Positions 52,033-61,878 of a DNA stretch of 64,000 nucleotides are shown piece by piece. Under the pieces are notes generated by a model. That model was not told the origin of the DNA, ran no database searches, and saw only the letters and a list, made by a program, of their open reading frames with translations. The stretch spans positions 248,001-312,000 of the forward strand of contig NZ_LT896716.1 in the NCBI RefSeq assembly GCF_900187405.1, in the 5' to 3' direction. Every line of letters begins with the position of its first letter. The stretch's first letter is position 1. The stretch is from Geobacter sp. DSM 9736. GTDB lineage: Bacteria > Desulfobacterota > Desulfuromonadia > Geobacterales > Geobacteraceae. The translations under genes and the position numbers were made by a program.

Positions 52033-53125
52033 AGTTTTCGTCAGTGACATAAGAGACCGCAGCCTTGTCGATTCGGTCTTTCTCGTCAAGGAAAAGATCA
52101 CCGCTATGGCCAAGAACGGCAAGCCTTACCTTACACTGCGGCTCATGGACCGCACGGGTGAGGTGGAAGCGAAGGTCTGGGACAATGTGGATCTCCTCGC
52201 CGCCCAGTTCGATAAGGACGATTTTGTTGCCATCCGCTCCAAGGCTACTGTGTACCTGGGGAAGATGCAGCTGGTCGTTTCGGAACTGCGAAGGATGCCG
52301 GACCAAGATGTCGTTCTGGCGGACTTTCTGCCGGAAACGGCCCGCTGCATCAGAGAGATGGAGGCAGAGCTGCACGATCTCCTCGCATCTCTTACGGATG
52401 TTCATCTGAGGAGGCTCCTTCAGGCTTTTGTCGATGATCCGCCCTTTATGGCCCTTTACAGAATGGCGCCGGCAGCCAAAGGTATGCACCACGTCTACCT
52501 TGGGGGCCTGCTCGAGCATTCCCTGGCGGTTGCCCGTCTTGTGGACAGGGTGGTGCCGCTCTACGGGGGGATCAACCGGGACCTCCTCATCGCTGGTGCT
52601 CTTCTACACGATGTGGGGAAGGTGCGGGAAATGGCCTTCTCCCGCTCCTTCGACTATACGGACGAAGGAAAACTGCTCGGTCACATCACTATCGGCATCG
52701 AGATGATACAGGAGAAGATCCTGGCTATTAACGGGTTTCCCCCAGAGCTCGCGATGCTTCTCAAGCACATGCTTCTCTCCCACCACGGGCAGTATGAATA
52801 CGGTTCCCCGAAAAGGCCGAAAACGCTGGAAGCGACGATTCTCAATTACCTCGACGACCTCGATTCCAAGATAAACGGCATAAGGACCCACATGAACAAG
52901 GAGCTTGAGAGCTCCTCCCGCTGGACCTCCTATCACCGGCTTTACGACCGGTATTTCTACAAGGAAAACTTGCTTCCGGCCGAGGAGGAAGAGACGGTCA
53001 CGGAAATGGCTGCCGAGATGGTCATTCCGGTGCCCAATGCAGACTCCCCCAAACCCGACTGCCGGAAAGGATTCCGGAACTCACCGTTCGAGCAGCTGAA
53101 GGAGGGCACACTCGATCTGTTCTGA
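52025..53125 (+). CDS. HD-domain 3'-5' exoribonuclease (YhaM-like)
   Basis: 366 residues. An OB-fold (about 15-100: FLVKEKITAMAKNGKPYLTLRLMDRTGEVEAKVWDN) precedes an HD domain with LLEHSLAVARLVDRV and LLHDVGKVREM. This order matches the YhaM 3'-5' exoribonuclease family. The TTG at 52025 is chosen: AAAGGAG lies six bases upstream, and the much longer reading to 51851 lies inside the FAD gene. Extra C-terminal residues after the HD part are charged and low-complexity. Confidence 0.85.
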   Translation: MSKVFVSDIRDRSLVDSVFLVKEKITAMAKNGKPYLTLRLMDRTGEVEAKVWDNVDLLAAQFDKDDFVAIRSKATVYLGKMQLVVSELRRMPDQDVVLADFLPETARCIREMEAELHDLLASLTDVHLRRLLQAFVDDPPFMALYRMAPAAKGMHHVYLGGLLEHSLAVARLVDRVVPLYGGINRDLLIAGALLHDVGKVREMAFSRSFDYTDEGKLLGHITIGIEMIQEKILAINGFPPELAMLLKHMLLSHHGQYEYGSPKRPKTLEATILNYLDDLDSKINGIRTHMNKELESSSRWTSYHRLYDRYFYKENLLPAEEEETVTEMAAEMVIPVPNADSPKPDCRKGFRNSPFEQLKEGTLDLF

Positions 53126-53168
53126 TACGATTTATGATGAAGCAATATTACATTCTTCCGGAGGAACG

Positions 53169-53795
53169 ATGATATTCGAGTCGGTGGTCGTTGGAGAGCT
53201 GGGTGTGAACTGCTTCATTCTCGGCTGTGAAAAGACTAAGGAAGGGATTGTTGTCGATCCCGGGGGGGAGCCCGGTCGTATCCTCGCAGCAGTCAGCCAG
53301 CTGGGGCTGTCGGTGAAATATGTGATAAATACGCATGGTCATTTTGACCATGTCGGGGGGGTGAAGGAGGTTCTGGCCGCTACGGGTGCGCGGTATCTCG
53401 TCCATCGTGAAGACGTGCCCTTCCTCTCAAGGGCCTCTGATTCCGCCAGGGCATATGGTCTCAGAGCCGAAAATCCTCCGCTGCCCGACGAGTTCATGGA
53501 GGATGGATTGACGGTCAGCTTTGGAGAGTGCAGGCTGAAAGTGATTCACACCCCTGGCCATACGCCCGGTGGATGCTGCCTCTACCTGGAAGATGAAAAC
53601 GTAGTAATTACCGGAGATACCCTCTTTGCCGAATCAGTCGGCAGAACCGACCTGCCTGGCGGTTCCCACGAGATTCTTGTCGCTGGAATCCGGGACAGGC
53701 TCCTCAACTTGCCGGAGGAAACATCCGTCTGGCCGGGACATGGGCCTGCGAGCACCATCGGCCATGAGCGGCGGCATAATCCGTATCTGCATTAA
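53169..53795 (+). CDS. Metallo-beta-lactamase-fold hydrolase (glyoxalase-II-like)
   Basis: 208 residues. Zinc ligands are in NTHGHFDHVGG, HTPGHTPGG, GDTLFAESVGRTDLPGG and the final WPGHGP. This matches glyoxalase-II-like and persulfide-dioxygenase-like hydrolases; the exact substrate is open. A ribosome site GGAGG precedes the ATG at 53169. Its end lies only 101 bp before coaBC. Confidence 0.88.
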   Translation: MIFESVVVGELGVNCFILGCEKTKEGIVVDPGGEPGRILAAVSQLGLSVKYVINTHGHFDHVGGVKEVLAATGARYLVHREDVPFLSRASDSARAYGLRAENPPLPDEFMEDGLTVSFGECRLKVIHTPGHTPGGCCLYLEDENVVITGDTLFAESVGRTDLPGGSHEILVAGIRDRLLNLPEETSVWPGHGPASTIGHERRHNPYLH

Positions 53796-53895
53796 GAGGT
53801 TCCTGGAGCGCAACCGCACGAACATCCTGCACCGGGGAGTGACCATGCCCAAAAGTCGTGGCGATGGGAGAGCAAACAGCTATCATGGAGGGGAG

Positions 53896-55092
53896 ATGCT
53901 CAAAGGCAAGAAGATCGTACTAGGCGTGACCGGCGGAATCGCCGCCTACAAGTCGGTGGAGCTGTTGCGCCTTTTAACGAAGGCGGGAGCGGATGTTCAC
54001 GTCATAATGACCCGTTCGGCCACCGAATTCGTCACCCCGCTCACCTTTCAGACCCTCTCAATGAACCCGGTGAACACCGAGCTCTTCAACCTCATATCGG
54101 AGCGGGAGATTGGTCACATTTCCCTGGCTGACAGGGCGGATCTCTTCATCATCGCTCCCGCAACGGCCAACGTGATAGGCAAGCTCGCCGGCGGTATAGC
54201 GGACGACATGCTTACTACCACGGTCATGGCCACCAAAGCGCCGGTTCTTATCGCACCGGCCATGAACGTGAACATGTACCGCAACCCGATTTACCGGGAG
54301 AACGAGGAAAAACTAAAGAAACACGGATATTTTTTCGTTGAGCCCGTTCGCGGGATGCTGGCGTGCGGATGGGAGGGAGAAGGGAAACTGCAGGACCCGA
54401 AAGAGATTTTCGAAGCGGCCATGGATGCTCTTTCCGTCAAGGATCTCGCCGGGGAGAAAATCCTTGTCACGGCAGGTCCTACGCGGGAAGAGATCGATCC
54501 AGTGCGTTTTATCAGCAACTACTCCTCGGGGAAAATGGGATATGCGATTGCACGAGCCGCACGACGGCGTGGAGCTGCAGTCACACTGATAACCGGTCCT
54601 TCGTCGGTTCAGAAACCATGTGGGATGGAGTCTGTTTCCGTTGTGAGTGCCGGGCAGATGCGGGATGAGGTCATTTCCAGGGCCAAGGGGAGTACCGTCA
54701 TAGTTATGGCCGCCGCAGTGGCCGATTACAGGCCCGCAGCCCGTTCCGGTGATAAAATCAAGAAGAACGGAGAGACTCAGCAACTGGAGCTTGTGAAGAA
54801 CTCCGATATTCTTGCAGAACTTGGGAGGGGGAAAAACGGCCAACTGCTGGTGGGTTTTGCCGCGGAAACGGAAAATCTTCTAGGTAATGCTTCGAGGAAG
54901 TTGCAGGAGAAAAACCTCGACCTGCTGGTAGCCAACGACGTCTCGGCCGACGGCGCAGGTTTCGATATCGATACGAATATCGTAAAGCTTCTTTTCAAGG
55001 ACGGGAGAGTGGAGGACCTGCCTCTCATGACCAAGGCGGAGGTGGCGGACCAAATCCTCGACCGGGTAGCAGCCCTGAGGGGGAAGGGATAG
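53896..55092 (+). CDS. coaBC: Bifunctional phosphopantothenoylcysteine decarboxylase / phosphopantothenate-cysteine ligase
   Basis: 398 residues. The CoaC half starts at GKKIVLGVTGGIAAYKSVELLR and includes APATANVIGKLAGGIADDMLTTT with the active-site region and PAMNVNMYRNP. The CoaB half begins near residue 190 (ILVTAGPTREEIDPVRFISNYSSGKMGYAIA) and ends with VANDVSADGAGFDIDTN. Together they make two steps of coenzyme A synthesis. The ATG at 53896 gives the usual N-terminus; an ATG at 53845 with GGGGAG upstream is a possible alternative. Confidence 0.94.
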   Translation: MLKGKKIVLGVTGGIAAYKSVELLRLLTKAGADVHVIMTRSATEFVTPLTFQTLSMNPVNTELFNLISEREIGHISLADRADLFIIAPATANVIGKLAGGIADDMLTTTVMATKAPVLIAPAMNVNMYRNPIYRENEEKLKKHGYFFVEPVRGMLACGWEGEGKLQDPKEIFEAAMDALSVKDLAGEKILVTAGPTREEIDPVRFISNYSSGKMGYAIARAARRRGAAVTLITGPSSVQKPCGMESVSVVSAGQMRDEVISRAKGSTVIVMAAAVADYRPAARSGDKIKKNGETQQLELVKNSDILAELGRGKNGQLLVGFAAETENLLGNASRKLQEKNLDLLVANDVSADGAGFDIDTNIVKLLFKDGRVEDLPLMTKAEVADQILDRVAALRGKG

Positions 55093-55163
55093 TAGAGAGT
55101 GGGGGAATGGCCGGGCGCCCCGGGGATGAAGGCGATACCTCCACGCGGAATGGCATAATCCTG

Positions 55164-56102
55164 TCAGTGATGCTCCGCAGAGAGAAGCTGCAGCAGTCTT
55201 GCCGGCTCGCAGATTGCGCTTCGCAGCCCTTCCTTCATCTCCTCGATCTGCCCTACGGCATCTTCTTTCGTGATCTTGCCGCTACGGTAGAGGAGCCGGA
55301 GATTTTTCCGCACTGCTTCGGCCGTTGCGAGAGCGCGTTCCCCCGTGGGGTCGGCCTGGAAGAACACCGATTCCTCCATCCGCGTCAGGATGTCGAAGAC
55401 CGCTTCCTGGGCCAGGGTCATGTACTCGTCCCGGTCGGTGTCGTCCAGAGCGAATCGTGAAGAGTTGTCCAAAGTTTTAAGTACCTGCTGCCACTTTTCG
55501 AGCCGGCTCAGGAGGAGGATCGAGTTGAATATCCTCTTGTTGGTGCCGAAGGAGAAGAGCGTGTCGGAAAGAACCCTTCGAAGAAGTGCATCGTTGGCAC
55601 GGTAATTTTCCATCGACACCTTCCTGCCAGTCTCCCATATCTCCTTGTCCACGAAATTCTCGAAACGCATTTCCCAATAGGCGTGCTTGAGAGTGAGGGT
55701 CGAGAAGCTCAGCATGATCTTGTGCGGGACGAAATAGTTGTGAGCGACGGTGTCGGCGGCGAGATGGGCGAGATAGCCATAGGCACAGGCCTTCTGCGGC
55801 TCCAGTTCCGCGTTGTCCAGGACCTTGAGACCTATCCGCCAGCGATGGCAGTGGAGCAGATAGTGGGTGAACTTCTTTCCGATGGTTATGTCCGCCGCGA
55901 GGCACCCGTAGAGAAAATCGTATGGGTAGGCGGCGATGATGGCGGCAATGGCCGGCCGTATTGCCGACAGGTTCCGTAAAACGTCTGATCCCAGCTGAAG
56001 GTGGACTCCCGCCCCCCATGCCAGCGCATCGGTAGGGATGAGGCAGGCGGCGAGCAGCATGAATGTGAATATGAGCATCCGGACATAGTATTGGGTGCCC
56101 AC
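55164..56102 (-). CDS. Secreted zinc-dependent phospholipase C-like protein
   Basis: 312 residues. After a signal peptide (about 1-28) the mature protein begins with Trp at residue 29 (WGAGVHLQLG), as zinc-dependent phospholipases C use the N-terminal Trp to bind zinc. Further candidate ligands are in LLHCHRW and GYLAHLAADTVAHNYFVPHK (His-Asp-His). It could hydrolyse phospholipids outside the cell or in the periplasm. The start is uncertain (GTG 56102 or ATG 56078), with no clear ribosome site. Its 5' end lies only 21 bp from the divergent uracil glycosylase gene. Confidence 0.78.
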   Translation of the reverse strand: MGTQYYVRMLIFTFMLLAACLIPTDALAWGAGVHLQLGSDVLRNLSAIRPAIAAIIAAYPYDFLYGCLAADITIGKKFTHYLLHCHRWRIGLKVLDNAELEPQKACAYGYLAHLAADTVAHNYFVPHKIMLSFSTLTLKHAYWEMRFENFVDKEIWETGRKVSMENYRANDALLRRVLSDTLFSFGTNKRIFNSILLLSRLEKWQQVLKTLDNSSRFALDDTDRDEYMTLAQEAVFDILTRMEESVFFQADPTGERALATAEAVRKNLRLLYRSGKITKEDAVGQIEEMKEGLRSAICEPARLLQLLSAEHH

Positions 56103-56123
56103 GTAAAAGTAAAGGAGTTTGCC

Positions 56124-56828
56124 GTGGCGGAAAATACTCCTGCCTTGGAGACCTTAGCATCTCTCCGGGCCTACCTGGAGGAACTGCGGGATACAGGTGT
56201 CGAAGCCATACCGCTTGCCGTGCCCCTTCCGGCCGGAGCGGAGAGGTCTGTGCCGGAGCAGGCGTCGGTGGAAAGTCTCTGCTCCATCAGGTCGGACCTT
56301 GGGGAGTGCGGCCGGTGCGGGTTGGGTGCCACCCGGACAAACCTCGTATTCGGGGTCGGGAACCCTGATGCGCGTCTCGTATTCGTAGGCGAGGCTCCGG
56401 GAAGGGATGAGGACTTTCAGGGGGAGCCGTTCGTGGGAGAGGCGGGGCAGCTGCTGACAAAGATCATTCAGGCGATGGGGTTTAGCCGCGAGGAGGTCTA
56501 TATCTGCAACGTCCTGAAGTGTCGTCCACCCCAGAACCGCAATCCGCAGCCGCCGGAGATCGAGGCGTGCGAACCGTTTCTGCTGCGCCAGCTGAAGGCG
56601 ATCTCTCCTGAGGCCGTGATCTGTCTCGGTACCTTCGCCGCGCAGACGCTGCTCCGCACCAAGGAACCGATCTCGCGCCTGCGCGGGAAGTTCCACAATT
56701 ACCACGGGATTCCACTGATGCCGACATTTCATCCGGCCTTCCTCCTGCGGAACCCGGCTATGAAGCGTGAGGTATGGTCAGATGTGCAGCAGGTGATGAA
56801 ACTTCTCGGAAAGGATCAGGCCACATGA
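56124..56828 (+). CDS. Uracil-DNA glycosylase, family 4 (Fe-S type)
   Basis: 234 residues. It removes uracil from DNA. Motif A VFVGEAPGRDEDFQGEPFVG is followed by the 4Fe-4S cysteines 62, 65, 133 and 149 (CGRC, LKCRPP, EACEPF) and motif B MPTFHPAFLL with the catalytic His. The GTG at 56124 has AAAGGAG upstream. The open frame runs further upstream, antisense to the phospholipase gene, which is rejected. A thioesterase follows after 45 bp on the same strand. Confidence 0.92.
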   Translation: MAENTPALETLASLRAYLEELRDTGVEAIPLAVPLPAGAERSVPEQASVESLCSIRSDLGECGRCGLGATRTNLVFGVGNPDARLVFVGEAPGRDEDFQGEPFVGEAGQLLTKIIQAMGFSREEVYICNVLKCRPPQNRNPQPPEIEACEPFLLRQLKAISPEAVICLGTFAAQTLLRTKEPISRLRGKFHNYHGIPLMPTFHPAFLLRNPAMKREVWSDVQQVMKLLGKDQAT

Positions 56829-56873
56829 CCCTCCCCAGTCACCGGGAGGCGTGCGGATCGTAGAGGAGGGGCT

Positions 56874-57320
56874 ATGTACGAAAATCTGTATGAAAAGCAG
56901 ATGACCGGGGAAGGGGAGCTACCCTTCGAACTTCCAGCCTGGATTGCACGAGCTCCTTTCGAGGAATACCTCGGTATGCGCATCGAGACGGCGACTGCTG
57001 GAGCTGCCGAGCTGACGATGCCGTTTACGGTTAAGCTCGCCCAGGGGAAAGGGCTTATGCACGGGGGTGCGATAACTGCCCTCGCGGATACCGCAGTCGC
57101 GATGGCCATCAAGAGCGTGCTGCCCGAGGGAAGTCATTTCGCCACGGTGGAGTTGGGGCTGCGCTTCCACGCCCCGGTACGTGGTGGAACGGTACGAGCC
57201 GTGGCCCGGATAGTGGAGCGGGATGACAGGAACATTAGAGGGGAAGCGGAAGTTTTCGACGGCAGCGGCATGAAGGTGGCCACCTTCACGGCGTTGTTCA
57301 GGGTCAAGCGGCAGAAATGA
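56874..57320 (+). CDS. PaaI-type hotdog-fold thioesterase
   Basis: 148 residues. The hotdog fold is shown by FEEYLGMRIETATAGAAELTMPF and GLMHGGAITALADTAVAMAI, where the HGG block and the acidic residue supply the active site, and by FATVELGLRFHAPVRGG. It likely hydrolyses an acyl-CoA; the acyl group is unknown. A hairpin is shared with the convergent receptor gene. Confidence 0.87.
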   Translation: MYENLYEKQMTGEGELPFELPAWIARAPFEEYLGMRIETATAGAAELTMPFTVKLAQGKGLMHGGAITALADTAVAMAIKSVLPEGSHFATVELGLRFHAPVRGGTVRAVARIVERDDRNIRGEAEVFDGSGMKVATFTALFRVKRQK

Positions 57321-57323
57321 CGG

Positions 57324-57352
57324 CGCTGGCCGGTTGAACCGGCCGCGCCGCT
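57324..57352. terminator. Hairpin between thioesterase and chemotaxis receptor
   Basis: GGCGC-T-GGCCGGT pairs with ACCGGCC-G-CGCC around a TGA loop. It lies between convergent stops and could end both transcripts, though no T tract is present. Confidence 0.55.
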
Positions 57353-57362
57353 TCAGAGGTAT

Positions 57363-58985
57363 CTACGCGATCTTGAATCGGCCGACCAGGTTTTGCAGCT
57401 GCTGCGCCTGGTCGGCCAGCTGTGCGGCAGCGGAAGAGGTTTCTTCCGCTCCCCTGGCAGTTTGCTGTACGACGCCGCTGATCTGGAGAATGTTCGAGGA
57501 TATCTCCCCCGTTGTGGCAGTCTGCTCCTCGGCTGCGGTGGCTATCTGATTTATCTGCATCGAGACGTCGTTTATCTGCTCCAGGATTTCCCGGAGGGCA
57601 CGCCCCGACTCCCTCGACGATTCAGTACCTTTCTCTACCTGGTCCACACCCTCTTCCATGGCTTTGACCGCTTCTCTCGTTTCTCCCTGGATCGCTTTTA
57701 TCATGTCGCCTATTTCGCGGGTCGCTTTAGTGGTGCGCTCTGCCAGCGCCCTAACCTCATCGGCCACTACTGCGAACCCCCGCCCCTGTTCACCGGCCCG
57801 AGCGGCCTCGATGGCCGCATTGAGTGCCAACAGGTTCGTCTGGTCCGCTATGTCCTCTATGGTGCCGATGATGGCGCCTATCTGCTCCGAACGGGTTCCG
57901 AGGGCGGTCACTGTTCCAGCCGTCTTTTTCACCGTATCGGCGATGCGCCCCATTCCGGCGATAGTTTCCTGAACCACGGAGGCTCCATCCGCTGCGGTGG
58001 CGCTCGTTCGTCCGGCAGTTTCCGCGGCTGCCGTGCAGTTGCGGGCGATGTCGCTGCTCGTTGAAGACATTTGCTCCGTTGCGGTGGCCACCGTGCCCGC
58101 CTGGGACGCGACTTCCTCCGCGCTGGTAGCGATCTGGTCGGCGGTCGAATGCAACTGTTTAGAAGCCGAGGCGATTCCAGAAGAAACAAAGATTGTTTGC
58201 GAAACCATATCCCTAAGGCTTAGGACCATCTCTTTCATGGCAGCCATCAGCTGCCCCGTTTCATCCTTGGATTCTACGGTTACCTCAACCGTCAGATCAC
58301 CCTGGGAGATACGTTGGGCGACATGTACGCCTGCGGAAAGCGGACGTGTTATCGACCGTGCAATCAGGAACCCGAAGCATCCGGCCAAGATCACACCTCC
58401 CAGCAGGAAGGAGAGCGACATGAGCCTGCTTGCCCGGTAGGAACTTTCGCTTCTCTCGTACTCCGTCTTTGCAACCTTCAACTGCACATCCACCAGCTCG
58501 CTGAACTTGCCCGATACGGGGTCTACGGCCGGATACAGGTCGGAGACGGTGAACGTGGCAAGACCCTCCGCATCTTGGGCACTGAGAACGCCGCGCAGTT
58601 TTTCCACAGCGACATCGGCTACTTTCATGAGGGGTTTTATCTCATCGATGAGCCTCTGTTCTTCGGAAACGAGGGAGGTCCCCAGATATGCCTGCCATTT
58701 TTCCCTGATTACCCTGCTTGCTTCCTCCACATTCTTCCGGCCTTCTTCCCATCCGATATTGCCGTTGCGAACCTTGTGTGAAGTATCGACTATGTTTACG
58801 GCGTACATGTCCGCTATGACCTTCAGATCCTTCAGCGGTACGACCCGGTCCCTGTAGACGGTATTCAGCCCTTCATTGGCCTTGGCGGCACTTCTAAGGC
58901 CGATCACTCCAATGAGGATGAGGAGGATGGACATGAACCCTACCAGGAAAAACAACCTTGATGCTACCTTTACGTCTTTCAGCAT
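57363..58985 (-). CDS. Methyl-accepting chemotaxis protein
   Basis: 540 residues. A first membrane segment (about 10-31) leads to a periplasmic four-helix-bundle sensor, a second segment (about 185-205), a HAMP domain, and the long coiled-coil signalling domain whose hairpin tip is [43 protein letters not shown]. Four-helix sensors bind small ligands such as amino acids or organic acids. The ATG at 58985 follows AAAGGGG. There is no CheR-binding pentapeptide at the C-terminus, so adaptation would use a partner receptor's tether. Confidence 0.9.
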   Translation of the reverse strand: MLKDVKVASRLFFLVGFMSILLILIGVIGLRSAAKANEGLNTVYRDRVVPLKDLKVIADMYAVNIVDTSHKVRNGNIGWEEGRKNVEEASRVIREKWQAYLGTSLVSEEQRLIDEIKPLMKVADVAVEKLRGVLSAQDAEGLATFTVSDLYPAVDPVSGKFSELVDVQLKVAKTEYERSESSYRASRLMSLSFLLGGVILAGCFGFLIARSITRPLSAGVHVAQRISQGDLTVEVTVESKDETGQLMAAMKEMVLSLRDMVSQTIFVSSGIASASKQLHSTADQIATSAEEVASQAGTVATATEQMSSTSSDIARNCTAAAETAGRTSATAADGASVVQETIAGMGRIADTVKKTAGTVTALGTRSEQIGAIIGTIEDIADQTNLLALNAAIEAARAGEQGRGFAVVADEVRALAERTTKATREIGDMIKAIQGETREAVKAMEEGVDQVEKGTESSRESGRALREILEQINDVSMQINQIATAAEEQTATTGEISSNILQISGVVQQTARGAEETSSAAAQLADQAQQLQNLVGRFKIA

Positions 58986-59137
58986 GTTGACCCCTTTCGC
59001 CGTTGAAGTGATCAAGTGTTACCTGAATGAAATCTATCGCCGGAGAGACAGTAAAACTTTAGCGATCTCTCCCTCTTAAAGCAGACTCACTCCATTGCCG
59101 AAAGATGAGATAGCATCAAGCGGAATTTTCACCCCTG

Positions 59138-61804
59138 ATGGAGCAACGAGTGAGTCCTTCCCACGAACCACAGTCTTCTGCTGCCTCCTTTCCGACTCCG
59201 GTACGGATGTTCATCCAGGTCGTAGTCGTTCTGTTTTTCCTCGAGATGCTGGTCATGTTTCTGCTTCCCTACCTGCAGCTGAAAAGCGAGGGTGCAGCGG
59301 AAAATTTCGCCGATTCCGTGCTCCTTACAATTCTCAGTGCTCCACTTCTCTGGCACCTGATCGTCCGCCCTTTGCGCGGTATCGCTTTAATGGAAATGAC
59401 GCGAGCCGACACGGTCCTGGAAAACATGGTGGACGGTGTCGTAGTTTTCGACACCACCGGCGTGATCGAGAGTGTCAATGCCGCTTTTCTCGCCATTTTT
59501 CAATGCCGGGCGGATGAGATGATCGGGAGGAAGATGGATTCGTTCGTCCATCTTCAGGAGAATGCCGCGCGTCTTGATGATGCCGCTTCCGATACAGAGA
59601 GGCAGATGATCTGGACCCGAGCGGACGGCAGCACGGTCGAGGTGGATATTTCGGTCAGCACCTTCAGTTCCGAGGGGATGGTGCGGACTGTTGCCATCGT
59701 AAGGGACATTACCGAGCGGAACAGGGAGCGGCGGCACCTGCACGAGACTAACCAGCAGCTGCACGCTCTTGTACAGGCTTCTCCTCTCGCCATCGTAGCA
59801 CTCGACGCTTCCGGAATGGTGACTACGTGGAACCGCGCCGCCGAGCACATTTTCGGCTGGAGCAGCGAAGAGGTCATAGGAGCGCCCTTTCCTGCGTGCG
59901 ACGAGGAGATGCGCATAGAGCACGGTCGGGTACGTGAGCAGGTAATGACGGGCAGGCCCTTTACCAACCTGGAGCTGCAGCGCCTGAGGAAAGACGGGAG
60001 GGTGATCGACGTCAGCGTATCGGCCGCTCCTCTCTTCGACACTTCAGGGGGCATAACCGGGATCATGAGCATCATCGCGGACATCACTTCACGCAAGAGG
60101 TCTGAGACCGATCTGCGGCTCTTCAAGCGGGCCATCAAGGCGACCGACAACGGGATTACGATCGTCGATGTCTCGACTCAGGAGAGGCGGATCATTTATG
60201 TCAATCCCGCCGTCCCAAAGATTACGGGTTATCAGGCGGATGAGGTGGTGGGCAAGGACCTCGGTTTCCTCTGCGCGGGGGAAAGGGATGGTGCGACATT
60301 CGCCAGAATCGAGGCTGCGCTTAAGGAGAACGGAGAGGGGCGCTTCCTTTTCCGCAACCGGCGGAAGGACGGCTCATTTTTCTGGAACGAGCTCTTCCTG
60401 GGGCCGGTCCGGGACGAAAAGGGAAGAGTGGGCCACTACATAGCGGTGATGAACGACGTCAGTGAGCGGAAGCGGTTCGAGGAGCAGCTTGTCTATCTTG
60501 CCAACCATGACGCGCTCACGGGCCTGCCGAACCGCAACCTGTTCATGGACCGCCTCGGACAGGTGCTGGCATACAATGCGCGCACCGACCGGCAGGCATG
60601 CGTGATGTTTCTAGATCTGGATCATTTCAAGGTAATCAATGACACGCTGGGGCATCCGTGCGGGGACAAGCTGCTGCAGACGGTGGCACGTCTGATCTCG
60701 GGCTGCCTGAGGACCGGCGACACGGTGGCAAGGCTCGGGGGGGATGAGTTTACTGTCATCCTGCCGAACATTGCAGGAAGTCACGAAATAGTCGCAGTGG
60801 CCGAAAAGATACTCGAGATTATCGCCCACCCGGTAGAGCTCGACGGGACCGAGCTGTTCGTCACCGCCAGCATAGGCATAACGCTCTTCCCCGCCGATGG
60901 CTCCACGGTGGACCTACTGCTGAAGAATGCCGATACCGCGATGTATCATGCGAAGGAGCAGGGACGGAACAACTACCAGTTCTTCTCCGAAGAGATGAAC
61001 CGCCTCGTGTTCGAGAGAATGTTCATGGAGACCAACCTGCGGCGCGCGCTGGATCGCCAGGAACTGCTCCTCCACTACCAGCCGCAGCTCGACCTCTCTA
61101 CCGGAGAAGTCATAGGGATGGAGGCTCTGGTACGCTGGCAGCACCCGGAGCTGGGGCTGATCCCTCCGGTCCGCTTCATTCCTCTAGCCGAGGAGTGTGG
61201 CCTCATTACGCAACTGGGTGAATGGGTTCTTAGGACGGCATGCCGGCAGAACCGTCAGTGGCAGGAGGAGGGGCTCTCTCCTCTGAAGGTGGCGGTCAAT
61301 ATCTCGGCTCGGCAGTTCAGGCAGCACAACCTCGTCGATCTTGTGGCTCGGGTACTGGAGGAAACGGGGCTTGAACCCGGTTTCCTGGAGCTGGAGCTGA
61401 CGGAGAGCATCATCATGAAGGATCTGGAGCAGACCGTCCGCACCCTTCGCGACCTGGAGGCAATGGGTATTTCTCTCGCCATCGACGACTTCGGAACCGG
61501 CTACTCCTCCCTCAGCTATCTGCAGCGGTTTCCCATCAACACGCTGAAAATCGACCAATCTTTCATCCGCGATCTCAGCACCAATCCCGATGATAATGCC
61601 ATCGTCCAGACTATTATCGTGATGGCTCACCAGCTTGGAATGAAAGTCACTGCCGAGGGTGTCGAGACAGAGGAGCAACTGGCGTTCCTTTGCAACCACA
61701 GCTGTGAAAAGATGCAGGGGTACTATTTCAGCAAACCCCTCCCCGCCGACGCTTTCGCCCTGTTGCTCCGTGAACGAAAAAAGCTGCCGCTAGGGCAGCC
61801 GTGA
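59138..61804 (+). CDS. PAS-GGDEF-EAL bifunctional c-di-GMP protein
   Basis: 888 residues. Two membrane segments (about 24-45 and 60-80) are followed by PAS domains (about 95-205, 210-320 and 330-450), a GGDEF domain with the intact motif GGDEF near 533 and an RxxD inhibitory site five residues before it, and an EAL domain with EALVRW near 661 and DDFGTGYSSLSYL. Both cyclase and phosphodiesterase sites look complete, so the net activity must depend on PAS input and c-di-GMP level. Divergent from the chemotaxis receptor. The start at 59138 is plausible; a GTG at 59150 is an alternative. Confidence 0.9.
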   Translation: MEQRVSPSHEPQSSAASFPTPVRMFIQVVVVLFFLEMLVMFLLPYLQLKSEGAAENFADSVLLTILSAPLLWHLIVRPLRGIALMEMTRADTVLENMVDGVVVFDTTGVIESVNAAFLAIFQCRADEMIGRKMDSFVHLQENAARLDDAASDTERQMIWTRADGSTVEVDISVSTFSSEGMVRTVAIVRDITERNRERRHLHETNQQLHALVQASPLAIVALDASGMVTTWNRAAEHIFGWSSEEVIGAPFPACDEEMRIEHGRVREQVMTGRPFTNLELQRLRKDGRVIDVSVSAAPLFDTSGGITGIMSIIADITSRKRSETDLRLFKRAIKATDNGITIVDVSTQERRIIYVNPAVPKITGYQADEVVGKDLGFLCAGERDGATFARIEAALKENGEGRFLFRNRRKDGSFFWNELFLGPVRDEKGRVGHYIAVMNDVSERKRFEEQLVYLANHDALTGLPNRNLFMDRLGQVLAYNARTDRQACVMFLDLDHFKVINDTLGHPCGDKLLQTVARLISGCLRTGDTVARLGGDEFTVILPNIAGSHEIVAVAEKILEIIAHPVELDGTELFVTASIGITLFPADGSTVDLLLKNADTAMYHAKEQGRNNYQFFSEEMNRLVFERMFMETNLRRALDRQELLLHYQPQLDLSTGEVIGMEALVRWQHPELGLIPPVRFIPLAEECGLITQLGEWVLRTACRQNRQWQEEGLSPLKVAVNISARQFRQHNLVDLVARVLEETGLEPGFLELELTESIIMKDLEQTVRTLRDLEAMGISLAIDDFGTGYSSLSYLQRFPINTLKIDQSFIRDLSTNPDDNAIVQTIIVMAHQLGMKVTAEGVETEEQLAFLCNHSCEKMQGYYFSKPLPADAFALLLRERKKLPLGQP

Positions 61805-61878
61805 TCGCCTAACATTAAAAAGCTTGCACGGCCTGCAGGTGTTCCAGTAAAATCGGGCGCACTACTAAAGGAAACGTC

